Under the pieces are notes generated by a model. The model had not been told where the DNA came from. It did not search any database and saw only the letters and a list, made by a program, of their open reading frames with translations. Of a stretch of DNA of 22,680 nt, positions 1 to 8,652 are shown in pieces. Made by a program: the position numbers and the translations under genes. Source of the DNA: Saprolegnia diclina VS20. Lineage: Eukaryota > Oomycota > Saprolegniomycetes > Saprolegniales > Saprolegniaceae. The DNA is taken from assembly GCF_000281045.1 (NCBI RefSeq), contig NW_008246178.1, positions 111,144-133,823 on the forward strand, read 5' to 3'. Every line of letters begins with the position of its first letter. Within the stretch, counting starts at the first letter, position 1.

Positions 1-95
1 TCGCGCTTGAGCATCGTGGCCATCTCGGCCATACCTGCAGCGTCATCCTCCGTATCGTCGTCACCTTGGAGGGTCGCATGTACCTCCGATGCCAT
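1..95 (-). CDS. N-terminal start of a gene cut by the window edge, function unknown
   Basis: An ATG on the minus strand at 95 opens a frame that runs to the window edge without a stop. It gives about 31 residues beginning MASEVHATLQG, followed by an acidic stretch (DDDTEDD) and a methionine-rich segment ending near LKR. A second possible start lies at 162 (MSSSATLSVL...). If that one is used, a 46-bp GT..CAG intron (GTACATGC to GCTGCAG) would join it in frame to the same MAEMATMLKR segment. I cannot choose between the two from 95 bases. No family is recognisable. It is divergent from the gene starting at 421. Confidence 0.4.
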   Translation of the reverse strand, partial: MASEVHATLQGDDDTEDDAAGMAEMATMLKR

Positions 96-162
96 GTTCG
101 TTGGGCACGACGTCGTAGACGTCATTGACGGTCAGGACGGACAAGGTCGCGCTGGAGCTCAT

Positions 163-420
163 GACGCGGTGCAGGTGACTTCCGGTCGCGACTCTCTTGT
201 TCCGACTTGGCAGAACCCGTCGCATCTTATCGTGCCCAGCGTTTCAGCGCGATGCCATTGGCCAAAACTCTGCCTTGCACCAAGGCCATTGGCTGATTTT
301 CGTTTTTCGATTGAATAAAATTATGCTGCAAGATATATACTCGGGGTGTGAATTTAATACGCCGTACCGCGGGCGGCCGACATTAAGTGTTCGTGGTCCA
401 CGAGGAAAGAAGCGGTCAAG
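163..420. promoter_or_regulatory. Divergent intergenic region with two inverted CCAAT boxes
   Basis: This 258-bp gap separates the leftward gene start from the rightward gene at 421. It has two ATTGG motifs (inverted CCAAT) at 257-261 and 288-292, both in the context GCCATTGGC. From about 300 to 355 it becomes AT-rich compared with its surroundings, as expected of a core promoter. No convincing open reading frame is seen on either strand. Confidence 0.4.
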
Positions 421-851
421 ATGCAACGCGTTGTGAGCTCCGTGCGCCGATTCGCCAGCCATGCGGCGCCGCACCACCAGGCGGAGAGCGCCATGATCAC
501 CAACAACGTATGCCGCATGGGCGAGAGCGACGCATCTGACCTACTGCGCTAGGGTACCCACGTCTTCGTGCGCAAGGGCTACGAGCGCTCGACGTGGGCG
601 GGCATCCTCGGCGGCCCGATCTTGCTCTGGATCGGTTTGAGCAACGCGCCGGACACGGACTTTGAGGACTGGGGCCGCCGCGAGGCCATCAAGCGCCTCA
701 AGGCCGACGACAAGGTGCTCGTTGCCCGGCAAAACACGGTCGGCGGGCCCTTTGTGTACGTCAAGGTACGCTGCCTCGCTTCATGCGGCCACGACGACTC
801 ATGATTGCCATGTAGAATGAGATTGGTGAGCGCCCGGCGTTGGAGGAATAG
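421..851 (+). CDS. Small mitochondrial-type single-pass membrane protein
   Basis: Three exons, 421-507, 553-765 and 816-851, with GT..TAG introns of 45 and 50 bp, give 111 residues. The first (508-552) is bounded by GTATGC and CTAG. The N-terminus MQRVVSSVRRFASH is basic, lacks acidic residues and has an R-R-F/A-S step typical of a mitochondrial presequence. Residues about 44-58 (WAGILGGPILLWIGL) form one hydrophobic segment. It is followed by a charged tail with D/E-D-W and K-R-L-K-A-D-D. The size and layout suggest an accessory subunit of a respiratory or other inner-membrane complex, but I do not recognise the family. It converges on the malonyl transacylase gene, stop codons 105 bp apart. 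The splice model is well supported by phase; the function is inference. Confidence 0.75.
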
Positions 852-956
852 AGCACTAGCGCGTCGACGCTCCGCAACACCGTGAATATAGGTGGGTTCT
901 GTTGCCTTCATGTTCAACTTCTGCGTCATCACATAATGTCGAGTTACTACGCATGT

Positions 957-2103
957 CTACTTGGCGGCCATGAAGGCCTCGAGCTCTTCCATGGTACCCA
1001 GCGACCTAGATCAGCATGACGAGTAAGACTGCGCGGACGAATATCTCGATACTTACATGCAACTCGCGTCCTTGGAGTGTTGGGAGATGAGACCCGTGAG
1101 CACGCCGCCGTAGCCAAGCTCGAGGAACTGCGACGCGTTGTGGTGCAGACAAAAGTCGATGCTTTGGCTCCACTTGACGGGGGCAACGACCTGCCAGCTC
1201 AGGCGCGCGCGCATGTCCTCGACCGCCAACGTATCGGCCGTGACGTTGCAGATGACGGGGATCGACGGCTCACGGAACTTGATTTTCTCGAGGGCGCGCG
1301 CCAGCATATCGGCCGCCGGTTGCATGAGCGCGCAATGAAACGGCGCGCTCACGTCCAGGAGCACTGCGCGGCGCACCTTGAACTCCTTGGCCATCTTGAT
1401 CGCAGCATCGACGGCCACGGCGTTGCCGCTAATGACGACCTACATGCGCGATATGACGATGATGTACACACATGTCGCTCGATCCACCTGCTTGCACGAG
1501 TTGTAGTTGGCGACCTGGCAGACAAGACCGGTCTCTCTCTGGGCGCGGGCGCAGATCGCGTCGGCCGTCTCGGCGGTCGCAGGCAGGAGGGCAGCCATCG
1601 CACCTGGATCCGATGCACCCTCCATTGCCTGCATCATGGCCTTGCCGCGGTAGTGCTAGTCGCTATGAGCAACAAATCCACGAGAACGATGCAAGGACAT
1701 ACCACGAGCTTGACGGCGTCGGCGAAGCGCATGGCGTCCGTGGCCACGAGCGCCGAGAACTGGCCAAGCGAATGGCCGAGCGCGTACTCGCAGTCGGCGA
1801 CCGAGAAGTCCATTTCGTGCTACAGCGCTATGAGCGTCAAGATAGCATGCGCGCAGAGGCATCTACCTTGAGCACTTGCAGTACTGCGTACGAGTGCGTC
1901 AGGATCGCAGGCTGGGCGATGGACGTGTGGGTGAGCTCGGCTTGCGGTCCCTCGGTCATGAGGCGCGTCAGGTGGGTACCCATGGCAGCCTCAGCCTCCT
2001 CAAGGACCGGCTCCACGTGCTGCGGCCAGCGCGCGAGAAGGTCCTTGACCATCCCGACCTTCTGGCTTCCCTGCCCCGTGAACGCAAGACAGCGCCGAGC
2101 CAT
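957..2103 (-). CDS. MCAT: Malonyl-CoA:acyl carrier protein transacylase
   Basis: This enzyme moves the malonyl group from CoA to acyl carrier protein, the priming step of dissociated (type II) fatty acid synthesis, in eukaryotes normally mitochondrial. Exons (minus strand) are 2103-1867, 1819-1703, 1655-1488, 1439-1057 and 1005-957, with introns of 47, 47, 48 and 51 bp. The product is 317 residues, close to bacterial FabD. It opens with the family signature FTGQGSQKVGM near residue 8. The nucleophile elbow GHSLG is at residues 94-98 (Ser96). The segment NYNSCKQVVISG spans the third splice junction. The catalytic histidine sits in SAPFH (His209). The ATG at 2103 lies directly before the catalytic fold, so no targeting peptide is visible; the frame stays open upstream but has no earlier ATG. 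The donor of intron 3 (GTGGAT) is weak but keeps the family motif intact. Confidence 0.93.
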
Positions 2104-2623
2104 GTTCACAAATGAGCCTTCCAAGACCGGTGGTAAATGACAATTGCATTTATTTAGCTTTCGGTTTGTATTCAAGCAGAACCTATACAAACGTCAAGCA
2201 TAAAATATGCAAAAAGAGGGCTCATATGGAATCCATTTTTGACGCATCAAGATCGTCCAGAGGTGACAAGGAACGGTGACGATGGCGCAGAGTCGACAGG
2301 AAGCTCAACACACCGCTGTAGCAAGGGCATCCATTGGCTCTAAATTTTGCTATTTTGAGTGCAATTGAATCCGTCCCCGGCGTACAGTCCATACATCGAT
2401 GACTTGACCAGTGCGTTAGGTCCAACGAGCTGCTGGCTCCTCCTTGCGACAGCTGCATTTCCCCACGTTTCGGCCTCCTCGTGGGGATCTCGGTCACGCT
2501 GCCTCCGCTTGCATCCCGTGGCTGCACTTACACGGCAGTCTCCGATTCCGGTTATCCGAAGAGTCAACCTATCCGGATGGCGTATGGTCTTCGCAGTTTA
2601 CAAGCCAGCAGCCAGCAGCCGCG
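2104..2623. promoter_or_regulatory. Divergent region between the transacylase and histone H3 genes
   Basis: This is 520 bp between two divergent start codons. The part nearest the transacylase (about 2140-2230) is AT-rich. One inverted CCAAT (ATTGG) lies at 2333-2337, followed by an AT-rich patch, in the half facing the histone gene. Open frames here have no recognisable content and look like chance. I see no clear TATA box. Confidence 0.35.
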
Positions 2624-3031
2624 ATGGCCCGGACGAAGCAGGATGCGCGCAAGTCGACGGGCGGGAAGGCGCCTCGGAAGCAGCTTGCCGTCGACCAGAT
2701 CAAGAGAATGTCGTCGTCCGGCGGCGTCAAGAAGCCGCACCGCTTCCGCCCGGGCACGGTCGCGCTGCGCGAGATCCGCAAGTACCAGAAGAGCACGGAG
2801 CTGCTCATTCGCCGGCTGCCGTTCCAGCGCCTCGTGCGCGAAATCTCCCAGGACTACAAGACGGACCTGCGCTTCCAGTCAACAGCAATGCTCGCGCTTC
2901 AGGAAGCCTGCGAAGCCTACCTTGTCGGGCTCTTCGAAGACACCAACCTGTGCGCCATCCACGCCAAGCGCGTCACCATCATGCCCAAAGACATCCAGCT
3001 CGCACGACGGATCCGCGGCGAGCGAGCGTAA
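2624..3031 (+). CDS. Divergent histone H3 variant
   Basis: This nucleosome core histone is one uninterrupted exon of 135 residues, one shorter than canonical H3. The start is set by the invariant MARTKQ. The histone fold from GGVKKPHR to the C-terminal RRIRGERA is nearly canonical. The tail is not: T6 is D ([11 protein letters not shown]), and the segment between KQLA and GGVKKPH reads [10 protein letters not shown] in place of the usual TKAARKSAPAT. K4, K9, S10, K14 and K18 are kept, but K23 becomes D, the A-R-K-S context of K27 is lost and one residue is missing. The region that chaperones read reads STAML (positions 86-90), matching neither SSAVM nor SAAIG. C96 is present as in animal H3.1. 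There is no loop-1 insertion, so it is not an obvious CENP-A. The family is certain; the role is unknown. Confidence 0.97.
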   Translation: MARTKQDARKSTGGKAPRKQLAVDQIKRMSSSGGVKKPHRFRPGTVALREIRKYQKSTELLIRRLPFQRLVREISQDYKTDLRFQSTAMLALQEACEAYLVGLFEDTNLCAIHAKRVTIMPKDIQLARRIRGERA

Positions 3032-3293
3032 GCAGCAGCACGTACTAGTAAACCGCAATGAAATATATGCAGCATTCTCTTCCGCTTGCATGGCTCCAAG
3101 ATGAAAGCCGACTCTGCCGCCACGCCCGAGGACACGTCGCATGTCAGGGCAGCTCGTACCGCACGAGTCGAATGGCCCATTCATGCACATCGGGTCTACG
3201 AGGGTGCTGAACGTAGTCTCCTTTGTCAACCTGCGCAGGCAGGTAATGGATGCCAGTACTACGCCCCGCCGCAGTCGCCGCCATCGCCACTGA
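3032..3293. other. Histone 3' flank and spacer before the RasGAP gene
   Basis: This is 262 bp between the H3 stop and the first candidate ATG of the next gene. The 30 bases after the stop contain a short AT-rich patch (about 3052-3070). I found no animal-type histone 3' stem-loop. Frames are open on both strands, as often happens in GC-rich DNA, but I could not tie any to a gene. Confidence 0.3.
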
Positions 3294-6144
3294 ATGGCGC
3301 TCGGCTTCTACGTCGTCGCTTGCTACCAAGAGCCAAGTGGCTGCAATCAGGTCCAAGACGCCAGCAGCGACGTGTACGTGTGCGTCCAGCGGTCGCATTG
3401 CGGCTGATATCCTTGCGTTCGGCCCGTTGTGAGATGTCAAATCCGGCCTCCGTCGTTCGATTACACATCGTTCTTCAGCGCCATGATACCGGCGGGATCT
3501 CATGTTCGATGCCTCCGTCATGCGGCGCCATTGACTGCGCCTTCTTCGCCGCATGCTAGCCCATCCTGTGCCGATCTTCACTCTCGTCCTACTAGTAGTT
3601 GCATGCACAGGTTGTCGTCCACGCGCGGCGCCGTCGGCCAGCGACACCAGCGACGCTTGCTTGTCAAGAGTGGTCGGGCCACTCTTGCCATCTGTCTTGT
3701 GCATACGTCCGTCGCTGGAGGCACGGAGCAATCGCTGGAGCGGCAGCGGCAGGCACACGAAGCGGTCGCTGGAGCAGGCATCGATCGCCTCCATGAAGCG
3801 CGGTCGCGCGCCGCCTTCGGGGCGGTCGCCCATGGTTCCCTTGGTGCGATATGTCCTGTGTGACTTGACATTTGTATGCACTGGAAACGCCTTTACTGTG
3901 GAAAGCCATCTGTAACAGGTGCTGGCTCGCGCCCGCCACTTTGAGATGCGCCTTTGGTCGATGGACATGGTACGCAGGCCGAGACCGCAGAGCCTCTCAC
4001 GCACAAGCATGTAGGACGACGCAGCGCTGGTCGCGTCGTTGCGAGACGCCCCCGACTTTGACGCGACCATGGCGCTACTGACGGTCCGAGCACTCGCACC
4101 ATCGATAGTGTGATCGTACTGACGCGAGATGGAGTAGCCGTCGGCCGACGTCAAGCAGCTCCTACCGTCGCTTGGCGTGCTCCTCGGCGAGTCGCTGCAT
4201 CCGTTCTTATGCACCGTTGTGGCCAAGGAAGTCCAACAGGCCGCCGAGACACCAAGCATCGAGCTCTTCCGCGCCAACTCGCCTGGCATGCGCGTATGAT
4301 ACACAGAGCGTCGGACTGTTGGAACTGATGCTTGTCGCGGCGTAGCTGCTTAGCGAGTTCTCGTACCTCGTGGGCGACGCTTACTTTCGCAGCGTCCTCC
4401 TTGCGCCGCTCGAGACGCTCTATGACAGCAGCGAGAGCTACGAAGTCAACGAGACCGTGCCGCTGGACGCTCTCAGCGCCAACCAATCGCGGCTCGAAGC
4501 CACGGCCCAAGCGATTCTCGACAGGTAGCGCTTGCATGTATGTCCTGGCGATCTCACAGCGACGTCGTAGTCTCTTGGCCGCCGAGTGCCCGGCGCCGCT
4601 GGCCCGCGTCTGCCTCGCCTTTCGCCACTGCGTCGCAACAACGTTCCACACATACACGGACGCCGCGCTCGGTGGCTTCCTCTTCCTGCGCGTGCTCTGC
4701 CCCGCGGTGGTGGTGCCGGCAAAAGCGCATTTGTTTCCCGGTCGACCCATGCCGCCGATCGCCCGCCGCGCGACCGTGCTCGTCGCCAAGCTGCTGCAGA
4801 ATCTCGTGCGTTCGACCCTCGTCCCGAGCCAATGTAACGTGGCGCGTAGGCCAACAACGTGCTCTTTGGCGCCAAAGAAGAGTACATGACGCCCTTCAAC
4901 GGGTTCATTCGAAAAAACTACGCGGCCGTCGTCGCCCTCTACGACCGCATTTGCACGAGCGCGACGGCGTCCGAGCACGCTCCGTACACGCTGCCGACTG
5001 CCATGTCCTACGCCACTGCGCTCGAAGTACCCATTTCGCCTCCTACCTCTGCCAACGACCGTGCACCTAGGTCGTCAAGCGCGAGCGTGTCAAGTCCGCG
5101 CCTGTCAACAAGACGGAGCTGCTCCTGGCGCAGTCGACAGAGCCCACGGTGCTCATGTCGGCGCCGATTGACCGGTCGTCGCACACGAGCCACCGCCAGT
5201 CGAACGTGCGCGATCGCACGTCGCAGTTTACGCGGAGCTTCGGCACGTTCGTGCAGCGCAGCAGCAACTTTTTCATGACGTCGCGCGGCGAAGGCTCGTC
5301 GACGCGCGCCACCGAGACAGCGCGTCACCGACCACTACCGTGGCGCGACGTAAAAGCGCATATGGGCAGCCTCAACGCCACGGACGTGCGACCGCGACAT
5401 AGCCAGTACATTGACGTACGTCTGTCACGATGACAGACCAACATCATCTCCATGTTTGGTAGTGGATCCAGCGCAGCATCGCGTACTTGGTCAAAGCGTC
5501 GGCGGAGAACGAAGACATGTTGTCGTGGCGGCCACTCAAGCAGAAGCACGGCGTACAGCTCTGGACGCGTGACGTCCACGCCATCACCGAAGTTCGGTAC
5601 GCTCTCCCTCTTGCTCTTATCTGAGCTTATCTCGTTTCTTATTGTAGCGCGTCGGTGGTCGTTCGCAGCGGGAAGAAGGCATGCTTTAGCTACCTCTGCT
5701 CGTCCCGCGGCCGCAAGACGTGGGGCCAGGGCTGGAACTACGAACGGTACCATTGAACGGGCGTACATTCTCACAAACAACCTATGTAGCGAGGTTGAGC
5801 TCGTTGACCACACTACGCGCGTGCTGTACAAGTCGACGAACGGCAGCAGCCGGCTCTGGAGCTTCAGCGCGGACCAAGACATTGCGCTCCTCGAGAGTGC
5901 CGGCTACGACGCCGACCGACCCGCGACGCTCGTGTTCCAAAGCGTCTACCGCAGCGACGTGCCGCCCGTTCAAGGCTGCGCGCGCGTCGAACTGCGCGCA
6001 AGCGGCTTTGTGCTGCGCGCCGAAGGACCAACGGAAACGAGGCTCTCGGTCATTTACCGCTTTGACACGGGCCAGCAAGCGGGGTGGACCAAGCACGCGC
6101 TGGCGATCGCTCGCGTCAAACTCGACCTCGAGTCGTCCGTATAA
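3294..6144 (+). CDS. RasGAP protein with C-terminal START domain
   Basis: This predicted GTPase-activating protein switches off Ras-like G proteins and carries a lipid-binding START domain. Confident exons: 3919-3969, 4015-4083, 4138-4293, 4346-4524, 4571-4805, 4850-5026, 5071-5415, 5463-5596, 5648-5746 and 5790-6144 (introns 43-54 bp). The RasGAP part shows the arginine-finger motif ELFRANS (about 4257-4280), the structural motif FLFLRVLCPAVVVP (about 4680-4715) and LLQNLANNVLFGAKEEYMTP across the intron at 4806. A serine-rich linker follows. The START part begins near WIQRSIAYLV (5463); its strands include EVELVDHTTRVLYKS, LVFQSVYRS, VPPVQGCARVELRASGFVLR and the stop at 6142. Upstream of 3919 the structure is unresolved. 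An ATG at 3294 (MALGFYVVACYQEPSG, then SSDVYVCVQ) and downstream pieces (PPSFDYTSFF, SGRATLAICLV) resemble strands of a C2 domain but lie in different frames. The intron before 3919 starts at 3874 or 3858 depending on frame. Confidence 0.75.
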
Positions 6145-6183
6145 TTTAAGACACGTTCTCCACACCAATGATTTGACTCGTTC

Positions 6184-7032
6184 TTAAGCGTGCGGGAGGA
6201 TCCCGTGCAGGTACTCGTAGCTCGCAAACGGCTCGCTGCAGAGAGATCGCGTGAGGCCCAGCGTCCACTCGGCCGTCGCGTGGAGCGCAAAGCTCCCGAG
6301 GTATACAAAGACGAGGCCGGCGCCGAGCCGCAAGAGCAACGGCCTACGCGCCACGTTAAAACGCAAAAAGGAGAAATGACGCACTCGAGAAGCGGCACGT
6401 AGGCGATCGACGCAAGGGAGTAGCCACCCGCGAGCAGCAATGTCCCCGGCGACACGAGCGCGGTGGCGGCGACCAGAAGCTTTCCGCCTACAGCTGACGA
6501 TGAGAGCGTGGAGGCTTGAAAAACATACCGCCAAAGTAGGCGAGCATCGCCCTCGAGACGGCGTGCGTCATGCGAAACCCTTCCATTGATGACGTGGCTG
6601 TGCCGCTGCCGAGCTCGAAATGCACAAAAATGCGCTTGGACGACGACTGCAGAGGACGACGTATGAGACGGCGAGGTACACGAGCTATGGATCGCACCTG
6701 GTGAAAGACGCCGTGGTCGTGGATCGCCGTACTGTCGACGAGGCGGTTGTACAGCTCGACCTCGAGCAGCGCCATCCAGTGCGTCTACAGAGATGCGTGA
6801 GAGGCGCCAAGAAGCTTGGGAAGTGGCCGACTGTCTGGACGACGGGGGCGTCGGTGCAGAGGAGGAGCGAAACCAGGCCGAACGTGAGCACGAGCGCCGC
6901 ACTGAGGATAGCGAGGAGCATATTGAGCACAAGGTACAATAGCACGCGGTACGAGGCGACTTGGAAGGGCAGGCCGATCCACGCCGTGGACGCAGCCGCA
7001 CGGGGCTTTGGCGCGGCGACCGACCCGTACAT
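6184..7032 (-). CDS. Multi-pass membrane protein, family unknown
   Basis: Exons (minus strand) are 7032-6832, 6784-6698, 6646-6529, 6487-6385 and 6343-6184, with introns of 47, 51, 41 and 41 bp. The phases sum to 223 codons, a 222-residue product. The N-terminal 25 residues are polar and alanine/proline-rich. Residues about 26-59 (around YRVLLYLVLNMLLAILSAA) form a long hydrophobic stretch, enough for one long or two short helices. A soluble part follows, with HWMALLEVELYNRL and SSKRIFVHFELGSG. Two further hydrophobic segments lie in the C-terminal half (KLLVAATALVSPGTLLLAGG and LLLRLGAGLVFVYLGSFAL). The tail ends EYLHGILPHA. I recognise no motif that would give a function. It converges with the RasGAP-START gene, only 39 bp between stop codons. 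Confidence 0.7.
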
Positions 7033-7375
7033 GTTCGTCTAAATTTATTTCTGCATCCTCCTCGCTCCTCATTGGCGCGTCATTGGTGCCCTGTCTACCA
7101 CCGTCCACGCGCGTCCACGTTGAGCCTCGCGCGTCCACGTTGAGCGCTGAGCGGCGCAGGTTTTCGTACGCCGTTGTGCGATGTACGGTATCTTGGAGCT
7201 GGACAAACCCTTCCCGAGAGACGAGGCAGCGCGCACAAGGCGACGAAGATCCAGCGCAGGTGGTGTCGACGGCGTCCCTGTTAAGTGCGCACTGCAATGT
7301 GGCATTCGGAAGGTCCATTTGCCGAAATTAGATGACTTCAGAGATGGCATGTGCCACATATAAACACAATCGCGT
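7033..7375. other. Spacer between two leftward genes
   Basis: This 343-bp stretch is the 3' flank of the XRCC3-like gene and the 5' flank of the membrane-protein gene. It contains the short direct repeat at 7108-7145. A 60-codon plus-strand frame (7181-7363) and longer minus frames cross it, but none shows family resemblance or splices sensibly to a neighbour. I call it non-coding. Confidence 0.35.
7108..7145. repeat. Two-copy direct repeat, 20-bp period
   Basis: The 18-base unit CGCGCGTCCACGTTGAGC occurs at 7108-7125 and again at 7128-7145, two bases apart. A partial echo (CCGTCCACG) lies just before the first copy. It sits in the upstream flank of the leftward membrane-protein gene. It could be a paired protein-binding site or simple slippage. 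Confidence 0.7.
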
Positions 7376-8196
7376 TCAGAGGAGCTTCTCGGGCGTGATC
7401 TCAAACGTGGCCAGCATGTCGTGGGCCAAGTAGGGCGAGAAGAGCACCTTGAGCGAGCGTATATTGGCGTGGCGCGTCTTGGCAATTTGGAACCTACGCC
7501 CACGACGTCAAGATGCGAAGCCGTCGACCCCGTACCGTTGGTTGACGCAGGATGACCATGCGAGTCCAAGCGCGGGCACGGCAGCGTCGCGGTCGTCGGC
7601 CTTCATGTTGGCCGTCATCTGATTGATGACGACAAACGCGACGTTGAACTGCGCGGCAAGGATGCGCATGCAGTTGACCATCTCGAACATGACGCGCGTG
7701 CGGTCACCAGCCTCGGACGCCGACTCGACCGAGACGCCGCGGAAGACGGCAGTGATCGCGTCAATGACGACGAGACGTACATTGCGCTGGTCCAAAAGTG
7801 GTGGCAGCCGCGTCTTCTACGCATGAAATGGCTCAGACGCGCTTGCGAGGTGGCAACTACCAGTGCGTGGAGGAGCTGCGGGGCGTCTGTTGCAGCCTCA
7901 AGAAAGATGTGGTCCAGCGACACAGGCTGATCAGAGGCGCTCGCGAGCTGGTCGAGCCGTTTGAGAGGCGAGAGTCCGTCCGAGTACATGTAGCAGCTGC
8001 TGGCTTCGAGGCCGCCGGATTCGCGGGGCAGCTGGGCGCGCAGAAGAAGCTGCAGGCAGAGCTGCGTCTTGCCGCTGCCAGCGACGCCGCAAATCTCGGT
8101 CACGAGCCCGGTCGGGAACCCGCCCTCAAGCAGTCGATCGACAGCCTCGCAGCCCGTCGCGATCGTTGCCGGCTCCTGGATCGCAAGCGCTTGCAT
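7376..8196 (-). CDS. XRCC3: XRCC3-like RAD51 paralogue
   Basis: This RecA-fold ATPase of homologous recombination probably helps load or stabilise RAD51 on DNA and resolve recombination intermediates in the nucleus. Exons (minus strand) are 8196-7861, 7816-7536 and 7493-7376, with introns of 44 and 42 bp, giving 244 residues. Walker A is GVAGSGKT at residues 37-44, inside TEICGVAGSGKTQLCLQLLL. Walker B is VRLVVIDAIT, with Asp131. XRCC3-like traits include HIFLEAATDAPQLL followed by LPPLLDQRNVRLVVID, FVVINQMT and PALGLAWSSCVNQR. RAD51D and XRCC2 fit less well. The ATG at 8196 leaves only about 14 residues before the core (TGCEAVDRLLEGG), so the N-terminal domain found in longer homologues (human XRCC3 is about 346 residues) is absent. 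It shares a 456-bp divergent promoter with the CaaX-protein gene. Confidence 0.85.
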
Positions 8197-8652
8197 TCAA
8201 GTGGCGTCTGATTGGTCGGATAAATTTGAATTTCAGCGAATCACAACGCTTCCCTTCGGTTTCATTCTCCCGTACGACACCTGGGGGCGCGACCGACATG
8301 TCGGCGCGAAGAGAAAGCGAGTAGCTCGCCGAGTCTCACACGCTCCGCAACGTCTGCGCGCGGAAGCCGTTGCGTGCTGGCTTCCAGCGTCCATGGATTT
8401 CAGCCAATCACTGGACGCAGTACATGCACCAGCCAATGGCACGCTGCCATGTTGCACGAGTTTGACCCAATCGCCTTCTCGATGGGATCGGGGCATGGTC
8501 GGCGTCGGGCACGTGATTGGCTACTTATCCGGATGCAAGATGTGATTGGCTTGGATCGAGAGAACGCGTTCCGGGTTCGAAAGATTTTGTTCGAAAATCC
8601 ATGCTTTTGATGATCGGTAAGAAGCCAATTTCGCCACGAGCCCGCAAGCAGC
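8197..8652. promoter_or_regulatory. Divergent promoter with a cluster of seven CCAAT boxes
   Basis: This 456-bp intergenic region lies between divergent start codons. CCAAT occurs on the plus strand at 8404-8408, 8433-8437, 8467-8471 and 8625-8629. It occurs on the minus strand (ATTGG) at 8211-8215, 8516-8520 and 8545-8549. Five of the seven fall within about 150 bp. In eukaryotes such boxes are classically bound by NF-Y, and they suit a two-way promoter. There is no convincing TATA box and no coding sequence. Confidence 0.6.

Noticed and set aside
1077-2140. 264- and 222-codon plus-strand frames over the transacylase gene
   Set aside because: They are antisense to exons with clear FabD motifs.
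2104-2190. N-terminal extension of the transacylase that looks like a mitochondrial presequence
   Set aside because: The upstream frame (YRFCLNTNRKLNK...) is open and basic, but its first codon is TTG, not ATG, and the DNA is AT-rich like non-coding flank. I kept the ATG at 2103.
2624-3031. Centromeric H3 (CENP-A)
   Set aside because: The histone fold is near canonical and lacks the longer loop 1 and divergent core expected of CENP-A.
3032-3110. Replication-dependent histone 3' stem-loop
   Set aside because: No inverted repeat of the expected size follows the H3 stop codon.
4109-4137. 29-bp intron in the RasGAP gene (GTGTGATC to GGAGTAG)
   Set aside because: It is shorter than any other intron here. 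The donor at 4084 gives 54 bp and the same frame, although its GTCCGA is a weak donor.
3144-4304. 386-codon open frame on the minus strand
   Set aside because: It is antisense to RasGAP exons whose motifs (LFRANS and the following residues) are certain on the plus strand. GC-rich codon use leaves antisense frames open; no family resemblance was seen. Its last 80 codons (3144-3400) looked protein-like but could not be spliced to anything.
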